The position numbers and the translations under genes are program-made. This document shows, one piece after another, positions 46,772 to 58,931 of a stretch of 64,000 nt of DNA (position 1 is the stretch's first letter; each line of letters opens with the position of its first letter). This DNA comes from Ampelocalamus luodianensis (taxonomy: Eukaryota > Streptophyta > Magnoliopsida > Poales > Poaceae). The stretch is from positions 8,494,001-8,558,000 of the forward strand of contig CM070633.1 of the NCBI GenBank assembly GCA_036346255.1. The letters are read 5' to 3'. The notes beneath the pieces were generated by a model. That model was not told the DNA's origin. It saw only the letters and a program-made list of their open reading frames with translations, and did not search any database.

Positions 46772-48377
46772 GAACTATGTTTTTGAATTTATTTGAATTT
46801 GAATATTGAATTTGTTGTATTTTCGCGTTTAGACTTCGACGACTCCAGAGAGTTCGAGCAATCTGAAGATTTAGAATTCCAAGACATCGACCAATGCAAG
46901 TTACACCATTGACCATATTTCCCCCAGTAATTTAAATTATTTTCAGTTTTTAAATTCCTTATTGCATGCATATGTTTGTATAAATAATTTAATGTCCTGT
47001 TTTATATATAGTTACTCCCATGATTTATTGTATGGCCAATTTGGACATTGTACTTGGCTACCTTGACACCATAGACAAAATATTATCAACACTAGACACA
47101 TGCTTAGTTAGGCTGGTTTAAACTTAAAGAATTTGGGAGGGTTTCACCAAATTTCTTACAAATTTGATTCAAACTTGACTTTGTGGTATTGTTTTACCAC
47201 ATGGATTTATAAAGAGAGTTTTATTCAAATAAAATCAAAAAAATGGGTTTGGACTTGGGCGAAATGGTCGGAATGGTGGGTGCAGGTTTATGCATGGGAT
47301 TGATCTGGTTAAGATTAAGGCTCATGGTTAGTAGGAATGACGCCCAAGTCATTTGAGGACCGGTCTTTGAGCCGCTTAATACTATGCCTTAACCGTACTA
47401 CCACATGTCCTGTATGGGTAGGATTTGGCTAATTAATTCGTGATGTTCTAGTGTATTTATGTCAAGTGTTTACGTGGGTGTCGGTTAGACGTTTTATTCC
47501 CACTTGGCGCAAGAGGGGGCTTTCGGAGGATGGTTAGTCCAAAGGAGCGAAACCTTAGCGGGCATGAGTATACTAGAACAGAACGTTGTAAAGGCCTCAT
47601 GGTAATTGCTCGGTCACACGCCCAAGGAAGCGTGAATTGGCCGACATAACGAGCATGTCACCTCATGTGGGTAAAGTTGTACCAACTCTGCAGAGTAGAA
47701 ACTATTCGAATAGCCGCGTCCGCGGTCATGGACATGCTAGCAGGGTCACTTAAAGTTAGAATTATTTTTGGTTCTTAAATGCTTTATTAAATGTTGAGGA
47801 TGGTTAATCCTTATGAAAAATTGGGCGGGAAGCCAAGTGTTAGGAGGGGATCCTTCACTTTATCATTGGAGGTTATCCACGTTATAACATTGACATTCCA
47901 AAAATATGATTTTAGTCATAGTATAAAACTGCCTTAGAAAATACTATGTCTATTTAAACTGGAAATGCTGTTTATGCAAAACAACCCCTGCCATACTCAC
48001 TTGTTACCTTATGCATGCATTTAAATTCAATATTGGGTGTAACTTGCGAGCACGGAAGTTGTGCTCATCCTTACTTAATAAATCTTATTCAGGAGAAGAC
48101 TTCTACCCGACGGTGAGGATCCGCATTTAGTAGGCCTTTTGACCAGCACGATTGCTCGTGGCGCATCGTGTGGCTCACCTCTATTATATTGTTCCGCTGT
48201 GTTTATCATTTGACATTTGTTATTGTTTCAGACCCATTTGTATTAAACAATTATTTATTTAATGTCATTTACGATTTCATGATATGATTGTGATATCCTT
48301 TTTGTGAGACTGTGTACACTGGAAATCCTGGACCGGTGTATGAACACAGAGAATTCGGGATCCTTCGCTCCCGGGTT

Positions 48378-48790
48378 CGACAGGGGTCCTCCTCCTTTTG
48401 GTTTTTCTCCTTGTCCGCCATGGGGCTGGTATGGTCCATGGATGCCACCTCCAGTGTCTTCTGCACCATTTCATCTGGGTTGGACAACACCAAGAAGACC
48501 CGTGTTTGATAGATTGTCACGACCTAATAACGACCGTTTTGATCAAAGAAATCGGTCTTACAATGGGAGAAATAATAAAATCGTGTCAAAGGTGGCGATC
48601 ATTTGGGTAAAGAACCAGATATGAATTCAAAGGCAACAGGGCCAAATATCAGACAGGGAGAGAAGCAAGGACAACCGGCTACTGTTGTTTTCAAAATCAG
48701 CAATGGGAAGCATATGCTAGCAGCGAAGACCACGAGTTCGGACACGGCAAGAAGACGCCTCACGGCAACAACGGCAAGACTATAGCTACA
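48378..48790 (+). pseudogene. Ty3/gypsy gag C-terminal part
   Basis: Directly after the solo LTR: DRGPPPFGFSPCPPWGWYGP, WMPPPVSSAPFHLGWTTPRR, then RLSRPNNDRFDQRNRSYNGR. Pro/Trp/Gly-rich, then basic, as in the end of gag in this clade. A further frame from 48603 holds KEPDMNSKATGP and related basic sequence. Not intact. Confidence 0.7.
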
Positions 48791-48894
48791 GATCCGTGGA
48801 CACCCATCAGCTCACGGTAACAGCCAAGCAAGTTGCATTGCATGGTAATTTTTAAGCACAAAAACAAAGTGGGAAAACTTGGGAAGAGATATCC

Positions 48895-49809
48895 TTGCTA
48901 CAGGACAAAGCGCAGACCTCGTTGGTGTCCTCTGAGCTTTCTCATTCTCAAAAAAGGAGGTTGCAGCGACTACGAATGCATGAAATTAAGGAGGCTAAGG
49001 CAGAAAAAATAAGAGACGAAATATTCAATGAAATAAAACCTATGGTGCCTATTCGAAAAGAGTGGAGAGTGAAGACAATTGAAACACCAGCTCAAGTGCA
49101 TGACAATGATGAGGATGATTTGTTAGATTATGAAGGATCTCCGATGATCAAAGATGATACTCCACCTCGTCAAGGTATGGATATCAATATGGTGTTTACA
49201 TTGCCCTCAGAATTTCAGATTGCTAGTGAGAGTGTTGCGCAATTATGCCTCGGCCCTAAAGAAGCCATTTTTGAAAAACCTAAGGAATCGAGCCGACATT
49301 TGAAACCATCGTATGTTAGGGGACATATCAATGGCAGGCCGATCTCTAGAATGTTGGTTGATGGTGGAGCCGCTTTGAATTTGATGCCATACTCAATTTT
49401 CAAGAAGTTAGGACGAGAGGACAACGAGCTCATGAAGACCAATTTGATGCTTAACGGTTTCACGGGTGAGTCTACGGAGGCCAAAGGTGTTATATCCATG
49501 GAGCTTACTGTTGGGAGCAAGACTTTACCTACGGCCTTCTTTGTCGTTGACGTGCAAGGTAATTATAGCATTTTATTGGGTCGTGACTGGATACATGCAA
49601 ATCGCTGCATACCTTCTACATTGCATCAGATTTTAATACAATGGATCGATGATGACATAGAAGTGGCTCAAGCAGATACATCGGCTTACGTTGCTTTGGC
49701 CGATGCTTCAGCTGATTGGCAGCATGGTAATGTCCAGTGTTTAACGGGTTTAGACCTTTCTAGTTATGATTATCTCAAGTGTTACCAAAGATGGTTTTGT
49801 GCTCAGTAA
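48895..49809 (+). pseudogene. Ty3/gypsy protease region
   Basis: About 305 open codons. The N-terminal part is helical and charged (SHSQKRRLQRLRMHEIKEAK). The retropepsin core is VRGHINGRPISRMLVDGGAA then LNLMPYSIFKKLG: the catalytic motif is DGGA where the classical form is DTGA, a variant usual in this gypsy lineage. VVDVQGNYSILLGRDWIHAN follows, then an acidic linker. This is the least damaged stretch of gag-pol, but it has no ATG near its start and would be read as part of a polyprotein. Confidence 0.9.
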
Positions 49810-49859
49810 TCAGACAAATGCCCTTCTTCAAATTTCGGCTTAGCAATATGGTGTTATAA

Positions 49860-51647
49860 ATGAATAAAGAAAATAGTTTACAGTGGTTGCAGAAGCGTAC
49901 AGAGCAATATCGGTCAAACAAGAACGATATCTGTGAGGCTATTGATGATTTTGATGAAGTAAAAAAGTTAGGACAAGGTTTCTCGTCGGCTGATCCACTA
50001 GAGGAGGTCGATATAGGCAATGGGACTGCTCCTAGGCCGACATTTATAAACAAAGATATGCCTCATCAATATAAAAGCAAAGTGATAGAGTTGCTTAAAG
50101 AGTATCTTAAAGAGTATGTTGATTGCTTTGCTTGGGAATATCATGAGATAGGGACTCACCGAGAATTAGTTGAGCATCGGCTGCCTATTAAATCTGGTTT
50201 TAGACCTTATAAATAGCCACCTAGGAGATTTAATTCTGATATGTATGATCGGATCAAAGAAGAGATAGACCGATTGTTAAAGGCTGGATTTATTAGGCCA
50301 TGTAGGTATGTGGAATGGATTTCTAACATTGTCCCGGTTGAGAAGAAAAATACTGGTAAGTTAAGAGTATGTATTGATTTTAGAGATTTAAATAAGGCCA
50401 CTCCGAAAGATGAATATCCTATGCCTATAGCCGACATGTTAATTAATGATGCTTTAGGGCATAGAGTAATTAGTGTCTTAGATGGTAATGCTGGTTATAA
50501 TCAAATTTTTATGGCCGAAGAGGACATGTCTAAAACAGCCTTTCGATGTCCTGGTTTTGTTGGTTTGTTTGAATGGGTTGTTATGACTTTCGGTTTAAAG
50601 AATGCCGGTACTACTTATCAAAGGGCTATGAATTTAATTTTTCATGATCTTCTTGGTGTCATCCTAGAAGTATACATTGATGATATGGTTGTTAAATCGG
50701 ATGGTGTGGATCATCATTTAGCCGATTTATGTCTAGCCTTTGAACGAATGCGTCGATACGGTTTGAAAATGAACCCACTCAAGTGTGCCTTTGGTGTGTC
50801 GGCTGGTAAATTCTTAGGATTTATAATACATGAGAGAGGCATAGAAATAGATCCTAGCAAAATAGAGACTATTAAGAAAATAAAGACGCCACAGTGTAAA
50901 AGAGATATGCAAAAGCTCCTAGGAAAGGTGAATTATTTGAGGAGGTTTATATCTAATTTGTCTGGTAAAATTAGTGCATTCACTCCTATACTTCGGTTAA
51001 AGAAAGAGACCGAATTCACTTGGGGGGCAGAACAACAACATGCATTTGAGGAGATCAAAAGGTATTTGTCTACACCGCCTGTGTTGAGGGCGCCCAAAGT
51101 CGGGACACCATTTCGGCTGTATATTGCTGCAGAAGAGAATGTCATCGGTGCCGTTTTGACACAAGCAATAGATGGCAAGGAGTATGTTATTACTTATTTG
51201 AGTCGACGTCTCCTGGGAGTTGAGACAAGGTATGTATTTATTGAAAAATTATGTTTATCCTTGTATAATGCTTGCACCAAGTTGAGGCACTATTTGCTAT
51301 CTAGTACTTGCACTGTTGTTTGTCAAACCGATGTCATTAAATATATGTTACAACAACCGATTTTAAGTGGTAGAATCAGGAAGTGGGCTTATGCATTAAT
51401 AGAATATGATTTGGCTTATGAATCTTTGAAATCCATGAGAGGCCAGATTGTAGCTAACTTCATTGTAGAGCTGGTTGAGTATGTGTCTATACGTCCATGG
51501 AAATTGTTTTTTGATGGCTCGGCTTGTAGAGAAGGGCAAGGGGTTGGTATTGTTGTAGTTTTGCCTAGAGATGTTGTTTTTGAAACATCGGTTTGCTTAG
51601 AATATTTTTGTACCAATAATCAGCCTAAAATGAAGCCCTTCTTTTAG
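49860..51647 (+). pseudogene. Ty3/gypsy reverse transcriptase, RNase H and second RNase H-like domain
   Basis: The N-terminal linker (CFAWEYHEIGTHRELVEHRL) is followed by a single stop at 50214. The open frame from 50241 holds KLRVCIDFRDLNKATPKDEY, then GLKNAGTTYQRAMN, then EVYIDDMVVKS, where YIDD is the active site. PLKCAFGVSAGKFLGF and FTWGAEQQHAFEEIKRYL follow. RNase H reads FRLYIAAEENVIGAVLTQ and YLSRRLLGVETRY. A second, archaeal-type RNase H starts WKLFFDGSACREGQGVGIVV; this extra domain marks the Tat lineage. A stop/frameshift after QPKMKPFF truncates it. Confidence 0.93.
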
Positions 51648-53244
51648 GATTGCAAATTTTAGAGTCCATGGATGTAAAAATGTAGAGGCATTTGGTGATT
51701 CATTGTTAGTTGTGCAACAGTGTGTAAGGTTTATCAGTGCTTTGATGGATCACTAAATAGCTATTTAGAAAAATATTTAGAGGTCATAGCAATTCTGGAT
51801 GATTTCACTATTAGTCATATATCCGAGAGGAAAACATTAGAGCAAATGATTTGGCACAACAAGCATCCAGTTATCGATTTAAAAGGGTAAAGTGTTCATG
51901 ATAGAAAACCGATGCTAGAAGTTGCTACAATTTGTATAGCCGAACAATGCAATGGTAGTTCGATGCTTTGGAAATATCGAGCTCTGTCGAATCTAATGAT
52001 TGGAGAAGGCCTCTAATTGATTATTTAGAAAACCCTAGCCAATTTGTTGATAGAAAGCTTCACGCAAGCATTAAAATATACATTGCTTGATGGAGAGTTG
52101 TATCGCGAACTATAGATGGATTACTTTTAAAATGTTTAGGTTCGATCAATCTAAGGTGCATAGGTGAGGTGCATGAGGGCATATGTGGTACACATCATCA
52201 AAGACATAAAATGAAGTGGTCATTAAGAAGAACTGGTTTTATTGGCCGACTATGTTAGAGGATTGTTTTAGGTATTACAAAGGGTGTGAGTCCCGTTAAG
52301 TTTGGTGATGTGCAATTGGCACCGCCGCTATGTTGCATCCTATAATTAAACCATGTCCATTTCATGGATGGGGTTTAGATTTTATCAACAAAATACACCT
52401 GCATCTTCTAAAGGTCATCGCTTTGTTTTAGTAGCTACCGATTATTTTACAAAATGGACATGTTGTTCTCTTAAAAACATGACACATAAAGAGGTGGTTA
52501 GTTTTATTTTAGAACATATTGTTCATAGATTCGCATACCGCATGGACTTTAACTATCGATCAAGGTTCATCTTTTATGTCTCATCAAGTACGTGAGTTTG
52601 CCGAGTCACGTAGAATCAAGCTCCTTAATTCTTCACCTTATTACGCTTAGGCCAACGGTCAGGCCGAGTCAAGTAATAAGACCTTGATCAAGCTCATTAA
52701 GAAAAAGATAGAGGAGAATCCTAAGAGGTGGCATAAAGTGTTATCTGAGGCATTATGGGCTCATCATATATCTAAGCATAGTGCCACAAAGGTAACACCG
52801 TTTGAGTTAGTGTATGGGTAAGAGGTCGTTTTACCTGTTGAGGTAAATCTAAATGCCCTTAGACTGGCCAGTCAAAATGATTTGTCGGCCGTAGATTACC
52901 ATAACTTGATGATGGATAGGTTAGATGAAGTTGCAGATGAGAGGTTAAAAGCTTTGAGAGAAATTGAAAAAGATAAAGTGAGGGTAGCTAAGGCTTACAG
53001 TAAGAAGGTAAAGGAAAAATCGTTTCAAATAGGAGAATTAGTTTGGAAGACAATTTTATCTATTGGGTCTAAAGATAATAAGTTTGGGAAGTGGTCTCCG
53101 AATTTGGAAGGTCCATATAAAGTTGTAGAGATTGTTCCTGGAAATTCTTATATAGTGCAATGTTTGCAGGGAGATAGGCTACCTAAAGCTCTTAATGGTA
53201 AGTATTTGAAAAAATATTATCCAAGTGTTTGGCAGGATGCTTAA
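51648..53244 (+). pseudogene. Ty3/gypsy second RNase H tail and integrase
   Basis: Remnants of the second RNase H and the HHCC region run to ~52330 through many stops. The integrase core shows WGLDFI (first Asp, ~52370), KGHRFVLVATDYFTKW, TIDQGSSFMSHQ (second Asp) and ANGQAESSNKTLIKLIKKKI (catalytic Glu). ALWAHHISKHSATKVTPFEL and an intact C-terminal piece 52882-53244 (KAYSKKVKEKSFQIGELVWK, PNLEGPYKVVEIVPGNSYIV, GKYLKKYYPS) follow. Frames change at least four times. Confidence 0.9.
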
Positions 53245-53384
53245 GAAGCACACATGGCCGATGAGTTGTTTATCATCGTCCTGAGAAATATACAAATGGC
53301 TGGTGTTTAATCATCGTCCTGAAGAGCAATTAAAGGTATTATTGTTTTATGGCAAACATGTTTGTTTACCAAAAACACGGCATG

Positions 53385-56300
53385 TGTTGATGACAAGATT
53401 TGGCATCTATAATGAATGCCTCTTCAAAGACCTCCCGGAGGTCCCGCCGCCAAAAACCTCCGAAAGGTCCTAGAAGGTGGTCTTTGCAAAATGACCATCT
53501 CCACAAAGACCTCTGGGAGGTCCCGGGTGGTCTTCAGAAATGACCACCTCGGAGGGTGGTCTTCACAAAACAAGAGGTCCTGAGCGACATCTACAAGGAC
53601 TTCCTCGTAAGCGCCACGTGGATTCATCATGACCGCCAAGACCTCCTCAAGAGGGGCCACGTGTCTCTATCATACCCACTGTGACCTCCTTAGAGGCGCC
53701 GCGCGTTTCGTCAGGAGCGCCCAGACCTGTGGGCGCCACGTGGTTTCACTGTGAGCCATCTAGGATCTCCTGTGGTACTACGTGGCGTCATCGGAAGAAT
53801 TAACGACCTTCACAGGAATGGTCACGTGGCTTCATCGTGTTCGCCCAGACCTCCTCAGAGCACCTACACGCCCGCTTAGAGCCGCCTAGGACCTCCTCGG
53901 TGTCGCGTGGCTTCATCAGAGCCGTCTAGGACCTCCTCAGAGCAATTATGCGGTCCAATCAGAACCATTCAGGACCTTCTCCGGAGCATTCATGTGGCTA
54001 CATCAAGACCGTTCAAGACCTCCTCAGGCTTCATCAGGACCGCCCAGGACCTCCTACGGAGTATCCACGTGGCCTAACTAAGACCACTCAGGATCTCCCC
54101 AAGAGCACCCTTGAGGACCACCTCAAGACCTCTCCAGGAGCTAACACGTGGACCTTTGGAGACCTCTCCAGGAGCTGCCACGTGGGCCTCTCGAGACCTC
54201 TTCGGGAGCTACCACATGGATTTCTCAAGACCTCCCAGGAGCAATCACAACCGTCCAGGACCACTCCTGTGAGATCTACACCATCCGTGATCACTCCCGT
54301 GAGGTCTCGCGCTGCTCACGATCACCATCAGAAATCTATGCCGCCCATGATCTCTTCAAAGCTTCTCGCGGACCTTCCACGAGGACCTCCTAGGGCCTCA
54401 CGCAAAGACTTCTTCAAGACTTCCTCCGAGCATCCAAAACTTCCTTCCAGAAGTTCTTTAAGGGAATTTACGTGACCAGATAGGAAAGATTTGTCAGTTA
54501 TAGAAGGTTTGGAAATCATAACCGAATCATATTTGTAGATTTGTTCGGTTTAGGAGTCCAGTCTCCTCGGCTAAGACACCATGTCTTTAAATAGAAGAGG
54601 TCACTACGATTGTAATCATCAATCAATCGATCAAATACCAATCGCATCTTCTTTATCATAGTTTCTTGTAGTCCCGCACCTTTCCAACCTCCTTTGCTTC
54701 CCGTCCAAGCAAGATCGCAAGATCAACCCTGCAAAATGCCACCGCACCGCGCCACGACTAGCTCCACCTAGGCGGCTGCGCAGTGACAAGATCCGAGCAT
54801 TTGGTTGCTGCCGCGATCATCGTGTTAAAGCGTAGCACTATTTTGTAATACCCCAAAAGTATTAGAATATTCAAAAGAGTATTCGGAGAGATTATGTGAA
54901 TTCGGAGAAGGACCAAATATAAAATAGATTAGTAGCAATTAGATAGAGGGTTTTCTCAGTTTTTGGCAACTGGGCCCTGCCTTGGCCCAGAGGCCCATGA
55001 GGATGGCCACCAATAAAAAGAGGGGAAACCCTAGTTGCCAAAGAACACGCCCGGCACTGCAGCGCCAGATCGTAGCACCCCTCATCGCTATGCCAAGAGG
55101 AGAAAAGAAGGAGAGAAAGGAAGAAGAAAGGAAGAGGAAGGGGAGAAGGAAAAGAGGAAGGAAAGGAAGGAGCTTCGCTGGGTCTCCGCATTCGTCATCT
55201 CGTTCTCCAAGGGTAACGTTTATCGAATGTCGTTGTTTGATTACCGTAGAAGGGAAACCGATTAGTTTTGATTGGATCGAAGTCTGCCTGCTATAGATTC
55301 AATTCTGTCCAGATTATTGCGCGGTTAGTTTCGTGTGTTTAGATGCCGAATTAGGAGTTTTGATCTCCTAGAGTTATTTAGATTATGTTCTTATATTTCG
55401 GTGGCCGCCGAGTTCACCTGATTCCGAAATACGGATCAAAAGTTATGATTTGTTTAGTGTCGTTGTCCTGCTAATCTGTCAGCATCCAGACAGTTTGTAG
55501 AAAACTGGGTTAAGCCCTTAGTTAGAGAGGACATCAGAGGATCTCTATATAACGAAAAATGTAGGTAATTTCTATACCTTTTCAGAGAGCTAAAGAACGC
55601 AAGATTTTAACTTTCATAGCAAAAGTTATGGTGGTTTTAGTGTACTGTCCAGAGAACCCAACATGAATATTGATGTCTTTTAATTTGGCTTGGTAGGGGT
55701 ATTAGATGGCCGATTTAGAAGGGCCCCTCAACTAGGTTTAGTTGAGGAATTTAATTACCTTTCCAGAAAGTCCAAGAACACCTCATTTGGACTCCTATGC
55801 CAATAGATATGGATTTTTGTATATAACTGTCCACCGAGGAGACAGATTGACGTTTAGGATTTGGGGTTGGGATCGGGTTAGACGCTTTTGCGAGTTAGTG
55901 ATTGTTTTTATATGGTTTGTTTGGTCTACTACTGTTATCTTAGCATGCGTTATAAATGTATTCAGTGGTGGTTTGATCCCGCAGGCGCACCGCCGCACGC
56001 CCTCGCTCTCTCGGTTAAGGCAAGTATAATGATGGATATTATAGATATCATTAAATGGCAATGTTTGATAAATACTAGGAGTATTTGTGTTATCCATAAT
56101 TGTTATGGTGGTATGTTTGGTAATGTTCTTGGTTTCTAGTGAAATGAGTAAAGTGTTATTCTTGGATGTTTGAAGGTTATGAAGTCTTGATTATGAGCAT
56201 TTGTAGTATGAATAGATTATTCACATGCAATGTTACTGCGGATGCATGTTTATATTAATTTGAGATTTCATAAATATGCATCATGACGGCTTATTGAAGT

Positions 56301-57127
56301 CTTGGTCAAGTGATGACCAAGCATTTGTTGAGGTCCCCGGCATGTTTATGACGGGCTAAAGGTCCCCATGCTTGAAGAGCATAGGCTTAGGTCCCCATAC
56401 TTGCGGAGTATGGACAATGGTCCCTGTGCCAGATGGCACAGGCATAGGTGTGCATCGACGGATGCACACTTTGCATTACCGGTAAAATGCAAAAGAGAAA
56501 GAGAAAGAGAAAGATAAAGTGCATGTTGAGCATATTGCATAGCATATGTATGTAAAGTTATTGGTGTGTGGTTTTTGTAATACAATTGATGAGTTTACAT
56601 GCATGTATGCTGTTTATGCCATTTATTATATTTGCTGAGTCTTTGGAGTCACCTCTTGTTGTTTGTTGTGTTTTAGGTATCCTTACGAGATCGGCATGCA
56701 TGGGGAAAAAGAAGGATTAGCCTTGTTGCACTATCGCACGATCTACCCCACAATGGAATGCAAAAGAAAATTAATTAGTAGTTGAATGAATTACTTAAAA
56801 TACACTTTATGATTATTGCTTTGCTTGGAGTAAACTGTAATAAACGGTTAGATGTTTTTGGATGCTCTTGATCTATATCCTAGATGTTTATTTGCTATGG
56901 ATGTTGCAAAGAACTAATAGCCGCTTTTGATTTGTCTTAATCAAATTGCAAGTTGGAATACTTATATATGCTATATTCATAGTTAGAACCTCCTGTGATA
57001 GATAAATATACAAAGGAGGTTACACAAAATTTTGTAAGGTATTTTAGTTTAACTTGTCTAAATTATTTAATTCAGTAGCATTCTAGGCCTTTGACAGGCT
57101 AGGGTGTTACATATTTTGTGCGCAACA
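53385..57127 (+). mobile_element. 3' LTR of the Tat-type element, split by solo LTR W
   Basis: Begins TGTTGATGACAAGATTTGGC and ends TGTGCGCAACA. Net of the insert and one TATTT it is ~1470 bp. Compared with the 5' LTR it has many 1-10 bp deletions and fewer minisatellite units. Confidence 0.9.
54844..57111 (+). mobile_element. Solo LTR W (2268 bp) inside the 3' LTR, TSD TATTT
   Basis: Starts TGTAATACCCCAAAAG, ends CTAGGGTGTTACA. TATTT on both sides (54839-54843 and 57112-57116). Removing it restores GCACTATTTTGTGCGCAACA as in the 5' LTR end. The terminal pattern matches LTRs at 18805 and 34764. The purine-rich leader (GAAGAAAGGAAGAGGAAGGG near 55130) also resembles LTR Z in sense. Confidence 0.93.
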
Positions 57128-57132
57128 AAACC

Positions 57133-57470
57133 CTAGCACCAACGACGGGCTGTAGAGGAGGTGTCGCTTCCGTGGGAAGAGGAGGCGACGACCTGGAGGA
57201 GGGAGCCGGTCAGAGTCAGAGTAGCAGGGGGCGCGTGGGGCCGGTCGGAGTCGGAGGAGGACAGAGCCGGTCGGAGTCGAAGGACGGGGCAGGTCGGAGG
57301 AGGGAGGCAACGCGCAGGGCCGATCGGATTCAGAGGAGGAGGGGGCCGATCGGGCTGTTGCGGGCCATAGGCGGTGCTGGTAGAGGACGCTAGGGTTAGG
57401 GAAAACAGGAATGCGACCCAGATAGGGTGGGGGATGGGGTGAGATGGCTGGGCTTCCAAAATTTATACTT
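57133..57470. other. GA-rich target DNA right of the gypsy element, no supported gene
   Basis: Continues the GC/GA-rich target broken at 40955; shares diverged words with it (GGCGACGACC, GGTCGGAGTCGGAGGAGGAC). Minus-strand open frames are Pro/Ser-rich and show no domain. Confidence 0.35.
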
Positions 57471-57489
57471 GGTAGGAGGTAGGTAAATA

Positions 57490-57680
57490 ACCCCTAACTC
57501 TAGAGGCAATCTCGAAAGGAAAACCCAACGAAGTCGTGGGAAGCTGCCCCCAGACAGCTTATGACTTCAAGCTTCCAGGTTCGGGAAAAGCGACTAGAGA
57601 AAACCGCTTGTTTGGGAAGACTTCCTGATTTTTCGAGCGAAAAGTCGAAGCCAAGGACGTCCCAAACATGCCTAAACTTG
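57490..57680. mobile_element. Possible PIF/Harbinger-type element end
   Basis: Reading inward from the right, GGCATGTTTGGGACGTCC resembles the GGGNCTGTTTGG terminus of PIF/Harbinger elements, with a TAA next to it (57671). Words such as AGCTTATGACTTC and AAAGTCGAAGCC are typical of these ends. It may pair with the transposase fragment at 38353-38580, with the gypsy element inserted between, but no left terminus was found. Confidence 0.3.
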
Positions 57681-57845
57681 ACAAAACAAAACACTACTTC
57701 CTTGTAGTGGTAGAGAGCTTTTCATTTTCTGCTGGTCATGTCATTTTTTTAGTGTTCAATTGCTTTTGTCTTGTACGGGCTTCTTATTTTGAAATAGTCT
57801 CCTAGTTATACTCCCTCTTAGATGTTCTACTCTAATATGCAGTTA
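57681..57845. other. Unassigned A/T-rich sequence
   Basis: No open frame or element end recognised. Confidence 0.3.
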
Positions 57846-58931
57846 CATCAGTTTGTTTACCCTTGTCATCACAATTAACTTTCCATGATGTTTATTTATG
57901 CTTATTTAAATGCCATGATATAATGATGATGATATGCCATGATGTGTTGATGACATGATATAGTGATGACATGGTAATGACGATAATGGATAATGGAAAA
58001 AGATGTTGCATCGTTTGTATTCATCATGATAGGAGTTGCACGAGTCAGGTCGGTGAGAAAGTCATGTAACTATTCTTGTGAGATCGGTGAAGTAATGTTA
58101 CATGAATAGTCCGGAGAGCTCTAGATAAAATCCTACTTCGGTAGGAACTTCACGGGAGTGAAGGATAGACTGGCTCACCAACTGATGATCACTTCATTAT
58201 ACCAGTATCAGTTGATGGAATTGCATATGAGCACAATGCATACTTGAGCTTTTCATACATGAAAAGTAAATTGTGTTAATTAACCACATGAAATGACGAT
58301 ATGGTTAATTGTGTATGAGAATGACTATTATAATGATTTAATTGGATGATAAGTTGTTTGTTTATTGTTCTATGATATACTTTCTGTGTATTGGACTCAC
58401 TGTTTGCTTTGTTGTTGTTGTTTTTGAGTGATCATTGAAGGCGACATGCATGGAATGGAGCAGCACATGTGCATCACATGCATTCCTTACACAGACATTT
58501 TTTATTTAGTTCACTTCTACTAAATCTAGAGACATGATACTTCCATTTAGATTTTATTATTAGACTTGGTTATTATTAGTTTAATGATTTGAACTTTGCT
58601 TTGTTTAATATTAGTTTGATTTTGTTACTTGTCGCCATCCTCCGCCCTGGGAGCATGGTTCGACATTTCTCGCACACGTGACCCAAGCGTTGCCGAGCGC
58701 TGCGTGTGACCCGAGCGCTTCTCGAGCCGCGTGTGACTCGAGCATTTCTTGGGCTTGTGTGACCTGAGCGTTTAATCCTTTTTGCATTTATATCGTTATG
58801 TTTGTTGAGAGGTGACCCGTTATAGGGTCTTATTCTATGCATTGCTTGCTAGAATTGTTGTTTAAACTTAACTTATTAGTGAGAATAATTTAGGTGACAT
58901 TCTAGGCTCAACGTTGGTCTGGGGTATTACA
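57846..58931 (+). mobile_element. Truncated 5' LTR of a second gypsy element
   Basis: From about 57846 it aligns with 20070-21153 of the earlier gypsy LTR (GATGACATGGTAATGA, TTGAAGGCGACATGCATGGA, GTGACCYGAGCG words, GGTGACATTCTAGGCTCAA). The first ~1.25 kb of the LTR is missing. Ends GGTCTGGGGTATTACA. Confidence 0.8.

Larger units (their letters stand above)
44935..48372 (+). mobile_element. Solo LTR V (3438 bp) inside gag, TSD GGGTT
   Basis: It starts TGTAACAGCCCAAATTTC. GGGTT is on both sides (44930-44934 and 48373-48377), and removing the LTR joins PPMPAPWG with FDRGPPPFGFSP in one frame. The right terminus reads TTCGCTCCC and not ...CA, so the last bases have changed. It contains a GC-rich block 45240-46300 with a TATA box, and a SINE-like insert at 46619-46771. 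The start matches LTRs X, Y and the one at 62910, so it belongs to that gypsy-type family. Confidence 0.85.
40956..57127 (+). mobile_element. Near-complete Ty3/gypsy (Tat-type) retrotransposon, TSD AAACC, with two nested solo LTRs
   Basis: The 5' LTR is 40956-42551 and the 3' LTR 53385-57127 (the latter split). Both start TGTTGATGACAAGATTTG and end GTGCGCAACA. AAACC flanks the whole element (40951-40955 and 57128-57132). Between them lie gag, protease, reverse transcriptase, RNase H, a second RNase H-like domain, and integrase, in gypsy order. Net length without nested LTRs and their duplications is ~10.5 kb. Nested insertions are a solo LTR in gag (44935-48372) and another in the 3' LTR (54844-57111). 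Several stops and frameshifts mean it is no longer autonomous. Confidence 0.93.
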
